DNA of 43,902 nucleotides, taken from assembly GCA_035310145.1 (NCBI GenBank), contig DATGEL010000012.1:1-43902 (forward strand), written 5' to 3'. The position numbers and the translations under genes are program-made. Numbering within the stretch: the stretch's first letter is position 1; the number at the start of each line of letters is the position of its first letter. The DNA is from Dehalococcoidia bacterium (lineage in GTDB: Bacteria > Chloroflexota > Dehalococcoidia > CAUJGQ01). This document shows positions 24,543 to 34,996 of this stretch, one piece after another. The notes under the pieces are model-generated. The model ran no database searches. It was not told the origin of the DNA and was given only the letters and a program-made list of their open reading frames with translations.

Positions 24543-25037
24543 GTGAATCCGGAGTCCGAGGCGCTGGCGCGGCGCTTCGAGCAGTCCGCAACCGAGGCGG
24601 AGGCCGAGATCGCCGCCATCCCCGATGTTCGCTGGGACGCGCTCTGCGCCGCCGAGGGCTGGCCGGTGGCCGTCGTCGCTTGCCACGTCGCCGAGGGGCA
24701 TCGCTTCATCGCCGGCGCGATCCGGCGCGCCGCCGGCCTCTGCGAGATCGACCCGCTGGGCGGCGAGGACATCCACACGATCAACGCCCGCCACGCGCGC
24801 GAGCACTTCGCCGTCGCTAAGGACGAGGTGCTGCGCGCCTCGCACGAGAACACCGCCTATCTCGCCGGCATCATCCGGGCGTTGACACCTGAGCAGCTCG
24901 AGCGCACCCGCGAGCTGGCGCCGGGCCGGCCGCGGCTGAGCGTGCGCCAAATCGTCGAGCTGGCCGCCTGCGGCCACATCGAGAACCACATGCAGAGCGT
25001 CCGCGCCGCCGTGCGCGGCCAGGGCGTCACGGCCTGA
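24543..25037 (+). CDS. DinB/YfiT-superfamily protein
   Basis: A 164-residue four-helix-bundle protein of the DinB/mycothiol-maleylpyruvate-isomerase N-terminal superfamily. Candidate metal-binding histidines are in VACHVAEGHRF, NARHAREHF and CGHIENHMQSV. Members are metal-dependent thiol transferases or of unknown function. GTG 24543 is chosen because GAGGTGG lies just upstream; GTG 24531 is in frame but has no ribosome site. An SOS-box-like palindrome lies 80 bp upstream. A second DinB-like gene is at 40421-40948. Confidence 0.8.
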   Translation: MNPESEALARRFEQSATEAEAEIAAIPDVRWDALCAAEGWPVAVVACHVAEGHRFIAGAIRRAAGLCEIDPLGGEDIHTINARHAREHFAVAKDEVLRASHENTAYLAGIIRALTPEQLERTRELAPGRPRLSVRQIVELAACGHIENHMQSVRAAVRGQGVTA

Positions 25038-25130
25038 ACGCGCACGGATCTGCAGCGGGGTAGGCGTGGCGCCGGGGCTTGTTGGCCCTCCACCACGCCG
25101 TGGAAGACACAGAACGAAAGGAGCATCACC

Positions 25131-26225
25131 ATGCCGGGTCAAACCCGACTCTACGCCGGCACGAAGAAGGGCGGCTTCCGCTTCAGCTCTTGCGACGGCC
25201 GCGCCAGCTGGCACACCGAGGAGCCGGTGCTGAAGGGCTGGAGCCTCAACCACCTGATCGAAGACCCGCGCGACCCGCGCCGCGTCTACGCCGCCGCCAA
25301 CCACGCCGTCTGGGGGCCGATGTTCCCACGCAGCTGCGACGGCGGCCAGACCTGGGACGAGAAAGGCCCCTCGCCGGCGTTTCCCGCCGAGGACGGCCGC
25401 ACGGTGGCCGCCGCCTGGTGCGTGCGCCCGGGCCACGCCGACCACCCCGGCGAGGTCTGGGCCGGGGCCGACCCGGCCGCCCTCTTCCGCTCCGAGGACT
25501 GGGGGCAAAGCTGGCAGTCCGTGCCTGGCCTCACCGACCACCCGACGCGCCAGGCCGGCATGTGGCAGCCCGGCGGCGGTGGCCTCATCATTCACAACGT
25601 CAGCCTCGATCCGGCCAACGCCAACAGCCTGATTGCCACGATCTCGGCCGGCGGCGTCTTCCGCAGCGAGGACGGCGGCGTCACCTGGCAGGCGAGCAAC
25701 AGCGGCCTGCGCGCCGGCTTCATGCCCGACGCCACGGTCGAGGCCGGCCACTGCGTGCACCGCCTCGAACGCTCGCCCGCCGACCCGAACTTCCTCTTCC
25801 AGCAGAACCACTGCGGCGCCTACCGCAGCGCCGACGGCGGCCGCACCTGGCAGGAGGTCACGGCCGGCCTGCCTTCGGAGTTCGGTTTCGCCGCCGCGGC
25901 GCATCCGCATGAGGCACACACCTTCTACTGCGCCCCGCTCGTGGCCGACGCGTTTCGCGCCTTCCACGACGGCAAGATGACGATCTGGCGCACGCGCGAC
26001 GGCGGCGACAGCTGGGAGCCGCTGCGCAACGGTCTGCCGCAGGAAAGCGCCTATCTCTGCGTCTACCGCGGCGCCATGGTCACCGACGAGCACGACCCGG
26101 CCGGCGTCTACGTCGGCACCAGCACCGGCCAGATCTTCGCCAGCCGCGACGGCGGCGACTCCTGGACGCTGCTCGCCGACTTCCTGCCGCCGGTGCTCTC
26201 ACTCACGGTGGCGACGGATGGCTAA
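25131..26225 (+). CDS. BNR/Asp-box repeat protein (sialidase-like propeller)
   Basis: A 364-residue beta-propeller with six Asp-box turns: SCDGGQTW, SEDWGQSW, SEDGGVTW, SADGGRTW, TRDGGDSW and SRDGGDSW. The N-terminus (RLYAGTKKGGFRFSSCDGR) is typical of cytoplasmic 'WD40/YVTN/BNR-like' proteins related to the sialidase and Vps10 propellers. No signal peptide and no obvious sialidase arginine triad, so hydrolase activity is doubtful. Its stop overlaps the start of the YcaQ-family gene by 8 bp, so the two are coupled. GAAAGGAGC precedes the ATG. Function unknown. Confidence 0.85.
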   Translation: MPGQTRLYAGTKKGGFRFSSCDGRASWHTEEPVLKGWSLNHLIEDPRDPRRVYAAANHAVWGPMFPRSCDGGQTWDEKGPSPAFPAEDGRTVAAAWCVRPGHADHPGEVWAGADPAALFRSEDWGQSWQSVPGLTDHPTRQAGMWQPGGGGLIIHNVSLDPANANSLIATISAGGVFRSEDGGVTWQASNSGLRAGFMPDATVEAGHCVHRLERSPADPNFLFQQNHCGAYRSADGGRTWQEVTAGLPSEFGFAAAAHPHEAHTFYCAPLVADAFRAFHDGKMTIWRTRDGGDSWEPLRNGLPQESAYLCVYRGAMVTDEHDPAGVYVGTSTGQIFASRDGGDSWTLLADFLPPVLSLTVATDG

Positions 26226-27462
26226 GCGACGCACGGACGGGGTGGCGGCCACGTCGCTGACGCTGAGCGCGAGCGCGGCACGGGCGTTGATGCTCGCCGC
26301 GCAGGGGTTGCTGCGCGAACCCGAGCGGCAGGCGACAAAGGACGACCTGCTCACCTGCATCCGCCAGATGGGTGCGCTGCAAATCGACACGATCCACGTC
26401 GTGGCGCGCAGTCCCTACTTCGTGCTCTGGAGCCGGCTCGGCGCGTACGCGCCGGGCTGGCTCGACGAGCTGCTGGCCGAAGGCGCCCTGTTCGAGTACT
26501 GGGCGCACGCCGCCTGCATGCTGCCGATCGAGGACTTTCCCTTGTTTCGCCGGCTGCGGCTCGCGGGCCTGCGCGACGTGCACGGCAGCGACGGCTGGCT
26601 GCGGCAATACGGCGAGGTGTCCGAACGTGTGCTCGCCCACGTGCGCGAGCGTGGCCCCACGCGGGCGCTGGATTTCGAGGGCGATGGCGCCGCCCGCGGC
26701 GGCTGGTGGGACTGGAAGCCGGAGACGCGTGCGCTCGATTATCTGCACACCACGATGGCGCTGATGATCGTGCGGCGCGAACGTTTCCAGCGGCTGTACG
26801 ACCTGCGCGAGCGCATCCTGCCCGCCTGGGACGATGCGTCCACGCCGCCGCTGCCCGAGGTCTACCGCGCCCTCACGCTGAAGGCGCTGCGGGCGCTGGG
26901 CGTGGCGAAAGCGAGCTGGCTGCCCGACTACTTCCGCCTGCCGAAGGCCGGCGTCGCCGCGGCGCTGCGCGAGCTGGTCGAGGCCGGCGAGGCGCTGCCG
27001 GCCAGCGTGGACGGCTGGTCTGAGCCAGTCTACATCGCACGAGAAGAGCTGCCGTTGGTCGATCAGGCGGCTGCGGGCGCGTTGCGCCCCGAGCGCACGA
27101 CGCTGCTCACCCCGTTCGACCCGCTGATCTGGCACCGCGCCCGCCTGCGCGAGGCGTTCGCCTTCGACTACCTGCTGGAATGTTACGTGCCGGCAGCGAA
27201 GCGTCGCTACGGCTACTTCACGCTCGCCATTCTGCACGGCGACGCCGTGGTCGGCCGGCTGGACGCGAAGGCGCAACGCAAAGCGGGCCAGTTCGAGGTC
27301 TTCAACCTCTACCTTGAGCCGGAGATTGCGCCGGACGGCGAGCTCGCGGCCGCGATCGCCTCAGCGTTGCGCGACTGCGCCGCCTGGCACGCCACGCCGG
27401 AGGTCGTCGTGCGCCGCAGCGAGCCTGCTGGCTTCGCCGCGCAGCTGCAGCGCAACCTGTAA
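26218..27462 (+). CDS. YcaQ/AlkZ-family DNA glycosylase (winged-helix crosslink repair protein)
   Basis: A 414-residue member of the HTH_42 family. E. coli YcaQ removes damaged bases from interstrand crosslinks, and Streptomyces AlkZ acts on azinomycin crosslinks; catalysis uses a QxD/QxQ motif. Here Q55-I-D57 in MGALQIDTIHVVARSPYFVLW matches QxD. Other blocks are FEYWAHAACMLPIEDFPLFRR and the C-terminal LLTPFDPLIWHRARLREAFAFDY with RRYGYFTLAILHGDAVVGRLDAK, typical of the family. Length is normal. The 8-bp overlap with the BNR protein gene means a shared transcript. It converges with the DUF402 gene at 27511. Confidence 0.9.
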   Translation: MAKRRTDGVAATSLTLSASAARALMLAAQGLLREPERQATKDDLLTCIRQMGALQIDTIHVVARSPYFVLWSRLGAYAPGWLDELLAEGALFEYWAHAACMLPIEDFPLFRRLRLAGLRDVHGSDGWLRQYGEVSERVLAHVRERGPTRALDFEGDGAARGGWWDWKPETRALDYLHTTMALMIVRRERFQRLYDLRERILPAWDDASTPPLPEVYRALTLKALRALGVAKASWLPDYFRLPKAGVAAALRELVEAGEALPASVDGWSEPVYIAREELPLVDQAAAGALRPERTTLLTPFDPLIWHRARLREAFAFDYLLECYVPAAKRRYGYFTLAILHGDAVVGRLDAKAQRKAGQFEVFNLYLEPEIAPDGELAAAIASALRDCAAWHATPEVVVRRSEPAGFAAQLQRNL

Positions 27463-27510
27463 ACGGAAGGCCGCAGCACCGCCGCGAGCGTGCCGGAGAG
27501 CGAGGACGTG

Positions 27511-28092
27511 CTACTGCCCCGACCGCGAGGCGAATGCGGCGATCGTCGGGTCGTCGAGCGGGCCGAGGTGCTTTCGCCGCAGAAAGTCGTGCACGCGGCC
27601 GGCGAACGCGCGCAGCAAGCAGGCCGTCGCCTCCCACGCCTGCTCCACGACCGCGGCCGGGTAGCGCAGCCGCTCGCACGCCTCGAGAAACTCGTCTTCG
27701 TCCACCAGGCGCGGCGGCGCGTCCGGCTCCAGCACTACGTCGAGGTCAAGATCGATGTAGGAGATCAGCTCGCCGTCGAAAACCGCGGGCGTCTGCACGT
27801 TGCCGTACCAGTGGCGCAGTCCGTGCGGCTCGCCGAGGTCGAAGACGCTGTACCAGCGGTCGGACCAGAGATAGTGCACCACGGGGCGATGCCGCAGCAC
27901 AGCGAGGGTGCTGCCGTCCCCGGTGAGCGCCGTGCCGAGCGGGTGAACGATCGTCGCCCGCCCGTTGCACCGCGCCGCCAGCAGTCCACGGATGGCCCAG
28001 TTGAGCCGCCCGTCGAAGCAGAGCTTGCGCACCAACACCTGGCGCCCGGGTTCGCTGTCGCCCGGCAGGCCGCCTATCCGTTCATCCGGCAT
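27511..28092 (-). CDS. DUF402-domain protein
   Basis: A 193-residue protein with the DUF402 fold, whose known members include nucleoside di/triphosphatase (Ntdp), FomD and the FAU-1 RNase domain. The signature is WYGNVQTPAVFDGELISYID followed by LDLDVVLEPDAPPRLVDEDEF, whose acidic residues bind divalent metals. A C-terminal helical tail follows. A phosphatase acting on nucleotides is the best guess. The ATG at 28092 has a weak ribosome site; a GTG at the 'VRKLCFDG' strand is an alternative. It is divergent from gyrB; an AT-rich stretch (28125-28137) may carry its promoter. Confidence 0.82.
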   Translation of the reverse strand: MPDERIGGLPGDSEPGRQVLVRKLCFDGRLNWAIRGLLAARCNGRATIVHPLGTALTGDGSTLAVLRHRPVVHYLWSDRWYSVFDLGEPHGLRHWYGNVQTPAVFDGELISYIDLDLDVVLEPDAPPRLVDEDEFLEACERLRYPAAVVEQAWEATACLLRAFAGRVHDFLRRKHLGPLDDPTIAAFASRSGQ

Positions 28093-28172
28093 GGTAGATT
28101 GGGCTCCGTTCAGGCACGCGCCCTACATTTATTATTTGCGCCCCGCGCTGGCCTTCAGCGGCCCGCATCGAC

Positions 28173-28178
28173 TATAAT
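28173..28178 (+). promoter_or_regulatory. Possible gyrB promoter -10 (TATAAT)
   Basis: A consensus TATAAT in the divergent region upstream of gyrB, about 186 bp before its start. A -35 match is not evident. A long leader would result. Confidence 0.35.
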
Positions 28179-28258
28179 GGTGTTGCAGAGGGCGGCGGGG
28201 CGCGGTCGAGATCCGTGCACTTCGGTGTTGCCTGCTGCGCCCCGTTGCACCTGTGTGA

Positions 28259-30313
<2,055 letters not shown>

Positions 30314-30348
30314 GGCGGCCAAGGATCAGGTGTTAGGGAAATATAGAG

Positions 30349-30378
30349 AAGGGCGGCCCCGGAGTGGGCGCCGCCCTT
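30349..30378. terminator. Bidirectional terminator after gyrB
   Basis: AAGGGCGGC (30349-30357) pairs with GCCGCCCTT (30370-30378), followed by TCCGTTTG on the plus strand. It lies between the gyrB stop (30313) and the convergent stop at 30405. Confidence 0.75.
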
Positions 30379-30404
30379 TCCGTTTGTGGGCGTTGAGCGG
30401 CGCG

Positions 30405-31565
30405 CTACGCGGGCTGCAGCTCGGGCGGCACGCTGAAGCCGTAGAGCTGGGCGGCGTTAAGGCCGAGGACCTTGCGGCGGTCGGCGAGCGGTAGCTGGCC
30501 CATCGTGCGCTCGATTACATCGGCGGAGTGCGGCCAGGTGCCTTCGTGGTGCGGGTAGTCGTTGCCCCAGAGGATCTTCTCCGCGCCGCCGAAGTAGCGC
30601 ATCGTGTCGATGCCCATCGGGTCGTCGCCGAACGTCGCCCAGCCCTGTCGCTTGAAGTACTCGCTTGGCAGCAGCGGCAGCTTCGGCGAAACGGCCCAGT
30701 GGTGCTTGTGATAGCCCTCGTCCGCTGCCCACAGCGTCCACGCCAGCCAGCCGATTCCGGCCTCCACCGTGACGAAGCGCAGATTCGGGTGGCGCTCCAG
30801 CACGCCGGAGGCGCAGAGCTGCACCACCGGCTCGATTGCGGTCGAGAGCGCGTGCACGACGTAGTTGATCACGGCGCCGCCGTTGCCGCTGGCCGTGCGC
30901 GGGTCTTTGCCCGTGCCGACGTGGAAGCTGATCGGCATCCCCGTCTCTTCGATCGCCGCCCACAGCGGCTCGAACAGCGGCAGGTTGTAGCCGGGGCGCC
31001 GCTCGCTGGGCGGCGCCGTGCCCAGCGGCTGCACCGGCAGGAAGACGCCGCGGTAGCCCAGCTTCGCCACGCGCTCGACCTCGGCCACGGCGCCGTCGAC
31101 ATCCGCGGGGGCGACGGCGGCCACCGGCGCCATGCGATCTTCGTAGCCGCGGAAGAGCTCGATCGCCCAGTCGTTCCAGACGCGGCACATGGCGGCCTGC
31201 ATCTGCGGATCGGGCGAGGCCCACATCGCCAGGCCGCGGTTCGGGTAGATGATTTCGGCGTCGATGCCGTCGCGGGCGTGGTCGCGCAGCCGTTCTTCCG
31301 GGTCGCGGCTGCCGGCCTTCGAGCGCTCCAGGTCCTCGCCCTCGAGCTTAAGGTCGCGCACGCGCACCGGTCGGTGGCCCTCGACCACCGACCACTTCTG
31401 CCCGGAGGCGTCGACCTCGATGCGCGGCAGGCGCGAGCGGAAGGCGCCGTCGATGCGCGTCTCCCACAGGTCCGGCGGCTCGGCCACGTGGCAGTCGGCG
31501 GAGACGATGAAGTAGCGCTTGCCAGTTGCCGCGGCGCTTGCCGCCGGTGCGGTGGTGGTGGTCAT
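30405..31565 (-). CDS. Amidohydrolase-2 family protein (ACMSD-like TIM barrel)
   Basis: A 386-residue metal-dependent hydrolase or decarboxylase of the PF04909 group. Landmarks are FIVSADCHVAEPPDLWETR near the N-terminus, IIYPNRGLAMWA, GMPISFHVGTGKDPR, RFVTVEAGIGWLAWTLW and ILWGNDYPHHEGTWPHS, which give the histidines and the final aspartate of the metal site. Such proteins often follow aromatic-ring hydroxylation, in ACMSD-like decarboxylation or hydration. Substrate unknown. AAGGAGCAGCGCC precedes the ATG. Stands alone on its strand. Confidence 0.87.
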   Translation of the reverse strand: MTTTTAPAASAAATGKRYFIVSADCHVAEPPDLWETRIDGAFRSRLPRIEVDASGQKWSVVEGHRPVRVRDLKLEGEDLERSKAGSRDPEERLRDHARDGIDAEIIYPNRGLAMWASPDPQMQAAMCRVWNDWAIELFRGYEDRMAPVAAVAPADVDGAVAEVERVAKLGYRGVFLPVQPLGTAPPSERRPGYNLPLFEPLWAAIEETGMPISFHVGTGKDPRTASGNGGAVINYVVHALSTAIEPVVQLCASGVLERHPNLRFVTVEAGIGWLAWTLWAADEGYHKHHWAVSPKLPLLPSEYFKRQGWATFGDDPMGIDTMRYFGGAEKILWGNDYPHHEGTWPHSADVIERTMGQLPLADRRKVLGLNAAQLYGFSVPPELQPA

Positions 31566-32050
31566 GGCGCTGCTCCTTCAGGCGTTCCCTGCGCGGCGGC
31601 CTCTGCGCCAGTTGTATCACAGCGCCGCCGCCCCTGCCCACGCACGGCGGCGACGCCTAACCCCGCCGCGCCAGAAGGCCCGTCCGCACGGGAAGTCTCT
31701 GTCTGACATGGGCGCCCAGCGCCCATCGAGCACCGTTGCGCTGCGCTCTGGCCCGACGCGGGAAGGGTAGGTTCGAGAGCTACCGAGAGTGCTCGACCCG
31801 CGCCCTCTCCTTGGAGGAAAGGCCCAGCCGAGCCCGAGCGAGGCAGGGAGAGGCGCTCCGGGCTGGCGCGATATTCGGCAAACAGGCATGTTTTCCGCGG
31901 AGGCACGCGGCGGCTTCCGCGGCGGCATCCCCGGAAGCGCCTTGTATGGTTGGAGCGCGTCTGGACAGCGTTCGCGGGCGGGTATAGAATCCGCCACGTT
32001 CTGCCGGCACGGGCCGCTGCAGAGCGAGAATGCGCGGAGGAGCGTGTGCC
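31566..32050. other. Gene-free stretch with inverted repeats
   Basis: 485 bp between divergent genes. It contains the palindrome ATGGGCGC-CCA-GCGCCCAT (31708-31726) and GCGCCCTCTCC pairing with a GGGAGAGGCGC segment further on (about 31800-31857), similar in style to the CCCTCTCC hairpin at 3131. The stretch around 31740-31860 reads like a dispersed intergenic repeat. No coding or RNA gene was recognised. Confidence 0.5.
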
Positions 32051-32956
32051 ATGGCGAGCGAGGCGATGCAGGCGTTGACGGCGCAGATCCGAGAGCAGGC
32101 GGGGGCGCTTGGCGAACTCGATCTGCCCGGTATGCGCGCCTGGTACGACGGCGTGGGCACGCAGACGCCGCTTGGCGCCGACGTGAAGGTGCAGGAGGTC
32201 AGCGCCGGCGGCGTGCCGGCGGAGTGGGTCTCGACGCCGGATGCCGGCAACGGCGTTGTGCTCTACCTGCACGGCGGCGGCTACGTAATCGGCTCGCCCA
32301 CCAGCCACCGCGAGCTGTGCTCGCGCATCGCCCGCGCCTCCGGCGCCCGCGTGCTGCTGCTCAACTACCGCCTGGCGCCGGAGAGCCCCTTCCCGGCGGC
32401 GGTGGATGACGCGGTGAAGGCCTACCGCTTCCTGCTGGCCGAGGGCGTCGAACCGTCGAAGATCATCGTCTCCGGTGATTCGGCCGGCGGCGGTCTGACG
32501 CTGGCCACGCTGGTGGCGCTGCGCGACGCGGGCGAGCGCCTGCCCGCCGGCGGCGTGCCGCTCTCCGCCTGGACCGACCTGGCGCAGACGGGCGGCACGA
32601 TCCAGAGCAAGGCGGAGGAGGATCCGATCGTCACCGGTGAGATGCTGACGGGGATGTCCGCAACCTACCTCAACGGCGCGGACAACACGCATCCGCTCGC
32701 CTCACCGCTCTACGCCGACTTCACCGGGCTGCCGCCGCTGCTGCTGCAGGTGGGCACGGCCGAGACACTGCTGGACGACACCCGCCGCGCGGCGGAGCGG
32801 GCCAGGGCCGCCGGCGTCGACGTGAAGGTGGAGGAGTACGACGGCGCCTTCCATGTTTTCCAGCAGATGGGGCCGGATACGCCCGAATCGCAGCAGGCGC
32901 TGGAGAGCATCGGCAGCTTCGTGCGGCAACGCACCGCCGCGGGCGTGACGGCGTAG
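32051..32956 (+). CDS. HSL-family alpha/beta-hydrolase (esterase)
   Basis: A 301-residue esterase/lipase of the hormone-sensitive-lipase family. The oxyanion motif HGGG (74-77) lies in VVLYLHGGGYVIGSPTSHRE, the nucleophile is S144 in IVSGDSAGGGL, an acidic residue is in LLQVGTAETLLDD (E238 or D242) and the histidine is H268 in YDGAFHVFQQM. It probably cleaves short-chain esters; substrate unknown. GGAGGAG lies 8 bp before ATG 32051, which beats the in-frame upstream start. Archease begins about 35 bp after its stop. Confidence 0.9.
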   Translation: MASEAMQALTAQIREQAGALGELDLPGMRAWYDGVGTQTPLGADVKVQEVSAGGVPAEWVSTPDAGNGVVLYLHGGGYVIGSPTSHRELCSRIARASGARVLLLNYRLAPESPFPAAVDDAVKAYRFLLAEGVEPSKIIVSGDSAGGGLTLATLVALRDAGERLPAGGVPLSAWTDLAQTGGTIQSKAEEDPIVTGEMLTGMSATYLNGADNTHPLASPLYADFTGLPPLLLQVGTAETLLDDTRRAAERARAAGVDVKVEEYDGAFHVFQQMGPDTPESQQALESIGSFVRQRTAAGVTA

Positions 32957-32991
32957 CGGCGCGAGGCCGGGCAGCACCGGCCGGCTACGCG

Positions 32992-33408
32992 CTGCTCGAC
33001 CATACCGCCGACGTGGGCGTGCGGGCCTGGGGGCCGGACCCGGCCGCGGCCTTCGCGCAGGCGGCGCGCGGGCTGTTCGCCGTGGTGCTGGACGCCGACC
33101 CGCTGACCTGGCACGGCCCTGGCCGGCCGGCGACGCGCGTGGCGGCCGCGGCAGGCACAACGTGGCAGGCGCTGCTGGTCAACTGGCTGTCCGAGCTGCT
33201 CTACCTGTTCGAGGTCGAGCGTTTCGTGCCGCGCACGATCGCGGTGACGGAGTGCGCGCCGCCGCGTGTGACAGCGCTGCTTACGGGCACGGTGCTCGAA
33301 CGGCTGGACGCTGCCGGCGGCACGGCGGTGAAGGCGGTGACCTATCACCAGCTCGCCGTCGCGATCGGTCCGCGGCGCAGTGAAGTGCGCGTGATCCTGG
33401 ACATCTGA
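32992..33408 (+). CDS. Archease (RtcB activator), start codon uncertain
   Basis: Archease stimulates the tRNA ligase RtcB and its guanylylation. The frame reads YALLDHTADVGVRAWGPDPA at the N-terminus, the hallmark of archease, then LLVNWLSELLYLFEVERF and ends EVRVILDI. About 139 residues. The first standard start codon in frame is GTG 33013, which would remove the conserved DHTAD block with its metal-binding aspartates. No ATG, GTG or TTG lies in frame between 32851 and 33013. CTG 32992 is shown as the start because it preserves the motif. An alternative is a frameshift from the upstream esterase or a base-call error. It lies just before rtcB, the usual partnership. Confidence 0.8.
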   Translation: MLDHTADVGVRAWGPDPAAAFAQAARGLFAVVLDADPLTWHGPGRPATRVAAAAGTTWQALLVNWLSELLYLFEVERFVPRTIAVTECAPPRVTALLTGTVLERLDAAGGTAVKAVTYHQLAVAIGPRRSEVRVILDI

Positions 33409-33425
33409 CGGTTTTCACCCAGATT

Positions 33426-33469
33426 GGCGAGGGCGCGAATCGGGCGAATCGGGCGAAGGCGCCCTCGCC
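33426..33469 (+). promoter_or_regulatory. Stem-loop between archease and rtcB
   Basis: GGCGAGGGCGC (33426-33436) and GCGCCCTCGCC (33459-33469) form an 11-bp stem. The loop carries a tandem GAATCGGGC-type repeat. It lies 34 bp before the rtcB start. It could attenuate or process the archease-rtcB transcript. Confidence 0.5.
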
Positions 33470-33502
33470 CGTGAGCGCCCGGCGAAGAGGACGGTTCCGG
33501 CC

Positions 33503-34987
33503 ATGAAGCAGAAGAAGACCGCGACGAAGGCGCCGCGCGACTGGGTTCGCCTGCTGCGCCGACTCGACGCGGTGCGCTGGGAGCTGCCGGCGGAGGCCGT
33601 GCCGGGCATGCGCGTGCCCGGCCGCATCTACGCCAACGAGAAGCTGATCGCGCTGATCGCGAAGGACGAGGCGGTCGGCCAGGTGGCCGGCGTGGCGGGG
33701 CTGCCGGGCATCGTCGGCGCGGCGCTGGCGATGCCGGACATCCACCAGGGCTACGGCTTCCCCATCGGCGGCGTGGCGGCCACGCGCGTGAGCGACGGTG
33801 TGGTCTCGCCGGGGGGCGTCGGCTTCGACATCAACTGCGGCGTGCGTCTGTTGCGCACGAGCCTCTTCCGCCACGAGGTCGAGCCGCGCCTGGGCGAGCT
33901 GCTGGATCAGTTGGCGCGCGACGTGCCCGCCGGCGCCGGCACCGGCACGAAGGCGATCTCGGCGGACGACGAGGAGGGCGTGCTCTGGGAGGGCGCGGCG
34001 CGGGCGGTGCAGATGGGCCACGGCAGCGAGGCCGATCTCGCCCTGCTCGAATCGAACGGCGCCCTGCCCGATCCGGAGCCGGCGCTGGTGAGCGAGCGGG
34101 CGCGCAAGCGCGGCCTGCCGCAGCTCGGCACGCTCGGCTCGGGCAACCACTTTTTGGAAGTGCAGGCAGTGGACCGCGTCTTCGACGAGGAGGCGGCCGC
34201 GGCCTATGGGTTGGAGGGCCGCGGCCAGGTGGTGGTGATGCTGCACACCGGCTCGCGCGGGCTGGGGCACCAGGTCTGCCAGGACTTTTTGGGCCTGATG
34301 CAGGGCGCGATGCAGCCGTACGGCATCTCCGTGCCGGACGCGCAGCTCGCCTGCGTGCCGGTGCGCTCACAGGAGGGCCGCGAGTACCTGGGCGCGATGG
34401 CTGCCGCGGCGAACTTCGCCTGGGCGAACCGCCAGGCGATCACCGGCGCGGTGCGGCGCGCCTTCGGACGTGTGCTCGGCCTGCGCGACCCCGATGCCGC
34501 GCTGCCGGTCGTGTACGACGTCTCCCATAACATCGTGAAGATCGAACGGCATCAGCTCGACGGCGAAGAGATCGAGCTGTGCGTGCACCGCAAGGGCGCG
34601 ACGCGCGCCTTCCCCGCCGGCCATTCCGAGGTGCCCGAACTGTACCGCGGCGTGGGCCAGCCGGTGCTGGTGCCGGGCGACATGGGCCGCTATTCGTATG
34701 TGTGTGCCGGGCTGCCGGGAGCGATGACGGAGACGTTCGGCTCCTGCTGTCATGGCGCGGGTCGCGTGCTCAGCCGCAGCGCCGCCAGGCGCAGCCTCGC
34801 CGGCGTGGATATTGTGCAGCGCCTGCGCGGCGCGGGCGTGCTGGTGCGCGCGGCAAACAAGGCGGACCTGGCCGAAGAGGCGAGCGAGGCGTACAAGGAC
34901 GCGCGTGAGGTCGTGCTCACCGTGCAGGAGGCCGGCATCGCCCGCATGGTGGCGCAACTGCGGCCGCTTGGCGTCGTGAAAGGCTGA
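33503..34987 (+). CDS. rtcB: RNA-splicing ligase RtcB
   Basis: Joins RNA 2',3'-cyclic-phosphate (via 3'-phosphate) and 5'-OH ends using GTP, in tRNA splicing or RNA repair. 494 residues. The metal-binding and catalytic residues seen are D109 and C112 (GVGFDINCGVRLL), H216 (GSGNHFLE), H248 (HTGSRGLGHQ), H342 (DVSHNIVK) and the guanylylated histidine H417 in SCCHGAGRVLSR. The spacing from H342 to H417 is 75, as between H329 and H404 of Pyrococcus RtcB. All key residues are present. The neighbouring archease supports the role. The ATG follows GAAGAGG. Bacteria with rtcB may use it to repair damaged tRNA or rRNA. Confidence 0.96.
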   Translation: MKQKKTATKAPRDWVRLLRRLDAVRWELPAEAVPGMRVPGRIYANEKLIALIAKDEAVGQVAGVAGLPGIVGAALAMPDIHQGYGFPIGGVAATRVSDGVVSPGGVGFDINCGVRLLRTSLFRHEVEPRLGELLDQLARDVPAGAGTGTKAISADDEEGVLWEGAARAVQMGHGSEADLALLESNGALPDPEPALVSERARKRGLPQLGTLGSGNHFLEVQAVDRVFDEEAAAAYGLEGRGQVVVMLHTGSRGLGHQVCQDFLGLMQGAMQPYGISVPDAQLACVPVRSQEGREYLGAMAAAANFAWANRQAITGAVRRAFGRVLGLRDPDAALPVVYDVSHNIVKIERHQLDGEEIELCVHRKGATRAFPAGHSEVPELYRGVGQPVLVPGDMGRYSYVCAGLPGAMTETFGSCCHGAGRVLSRSAARRSLAGVDIVQRLRGAGVLVRAANKADLAEEASEAYKDAREVVLTVQEAGIARMVAQLRPLGVVKG

Positions 34988-34996
34988 GCCAGATGC

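Noticed and set aside
31760-31800. GGTTCGAGAGCTACC as a tRNA T-loop
   Set aside because: No acceptor stem, anticodon arm or D-arm could be built around it; it reads as part of an intergenic repeat.
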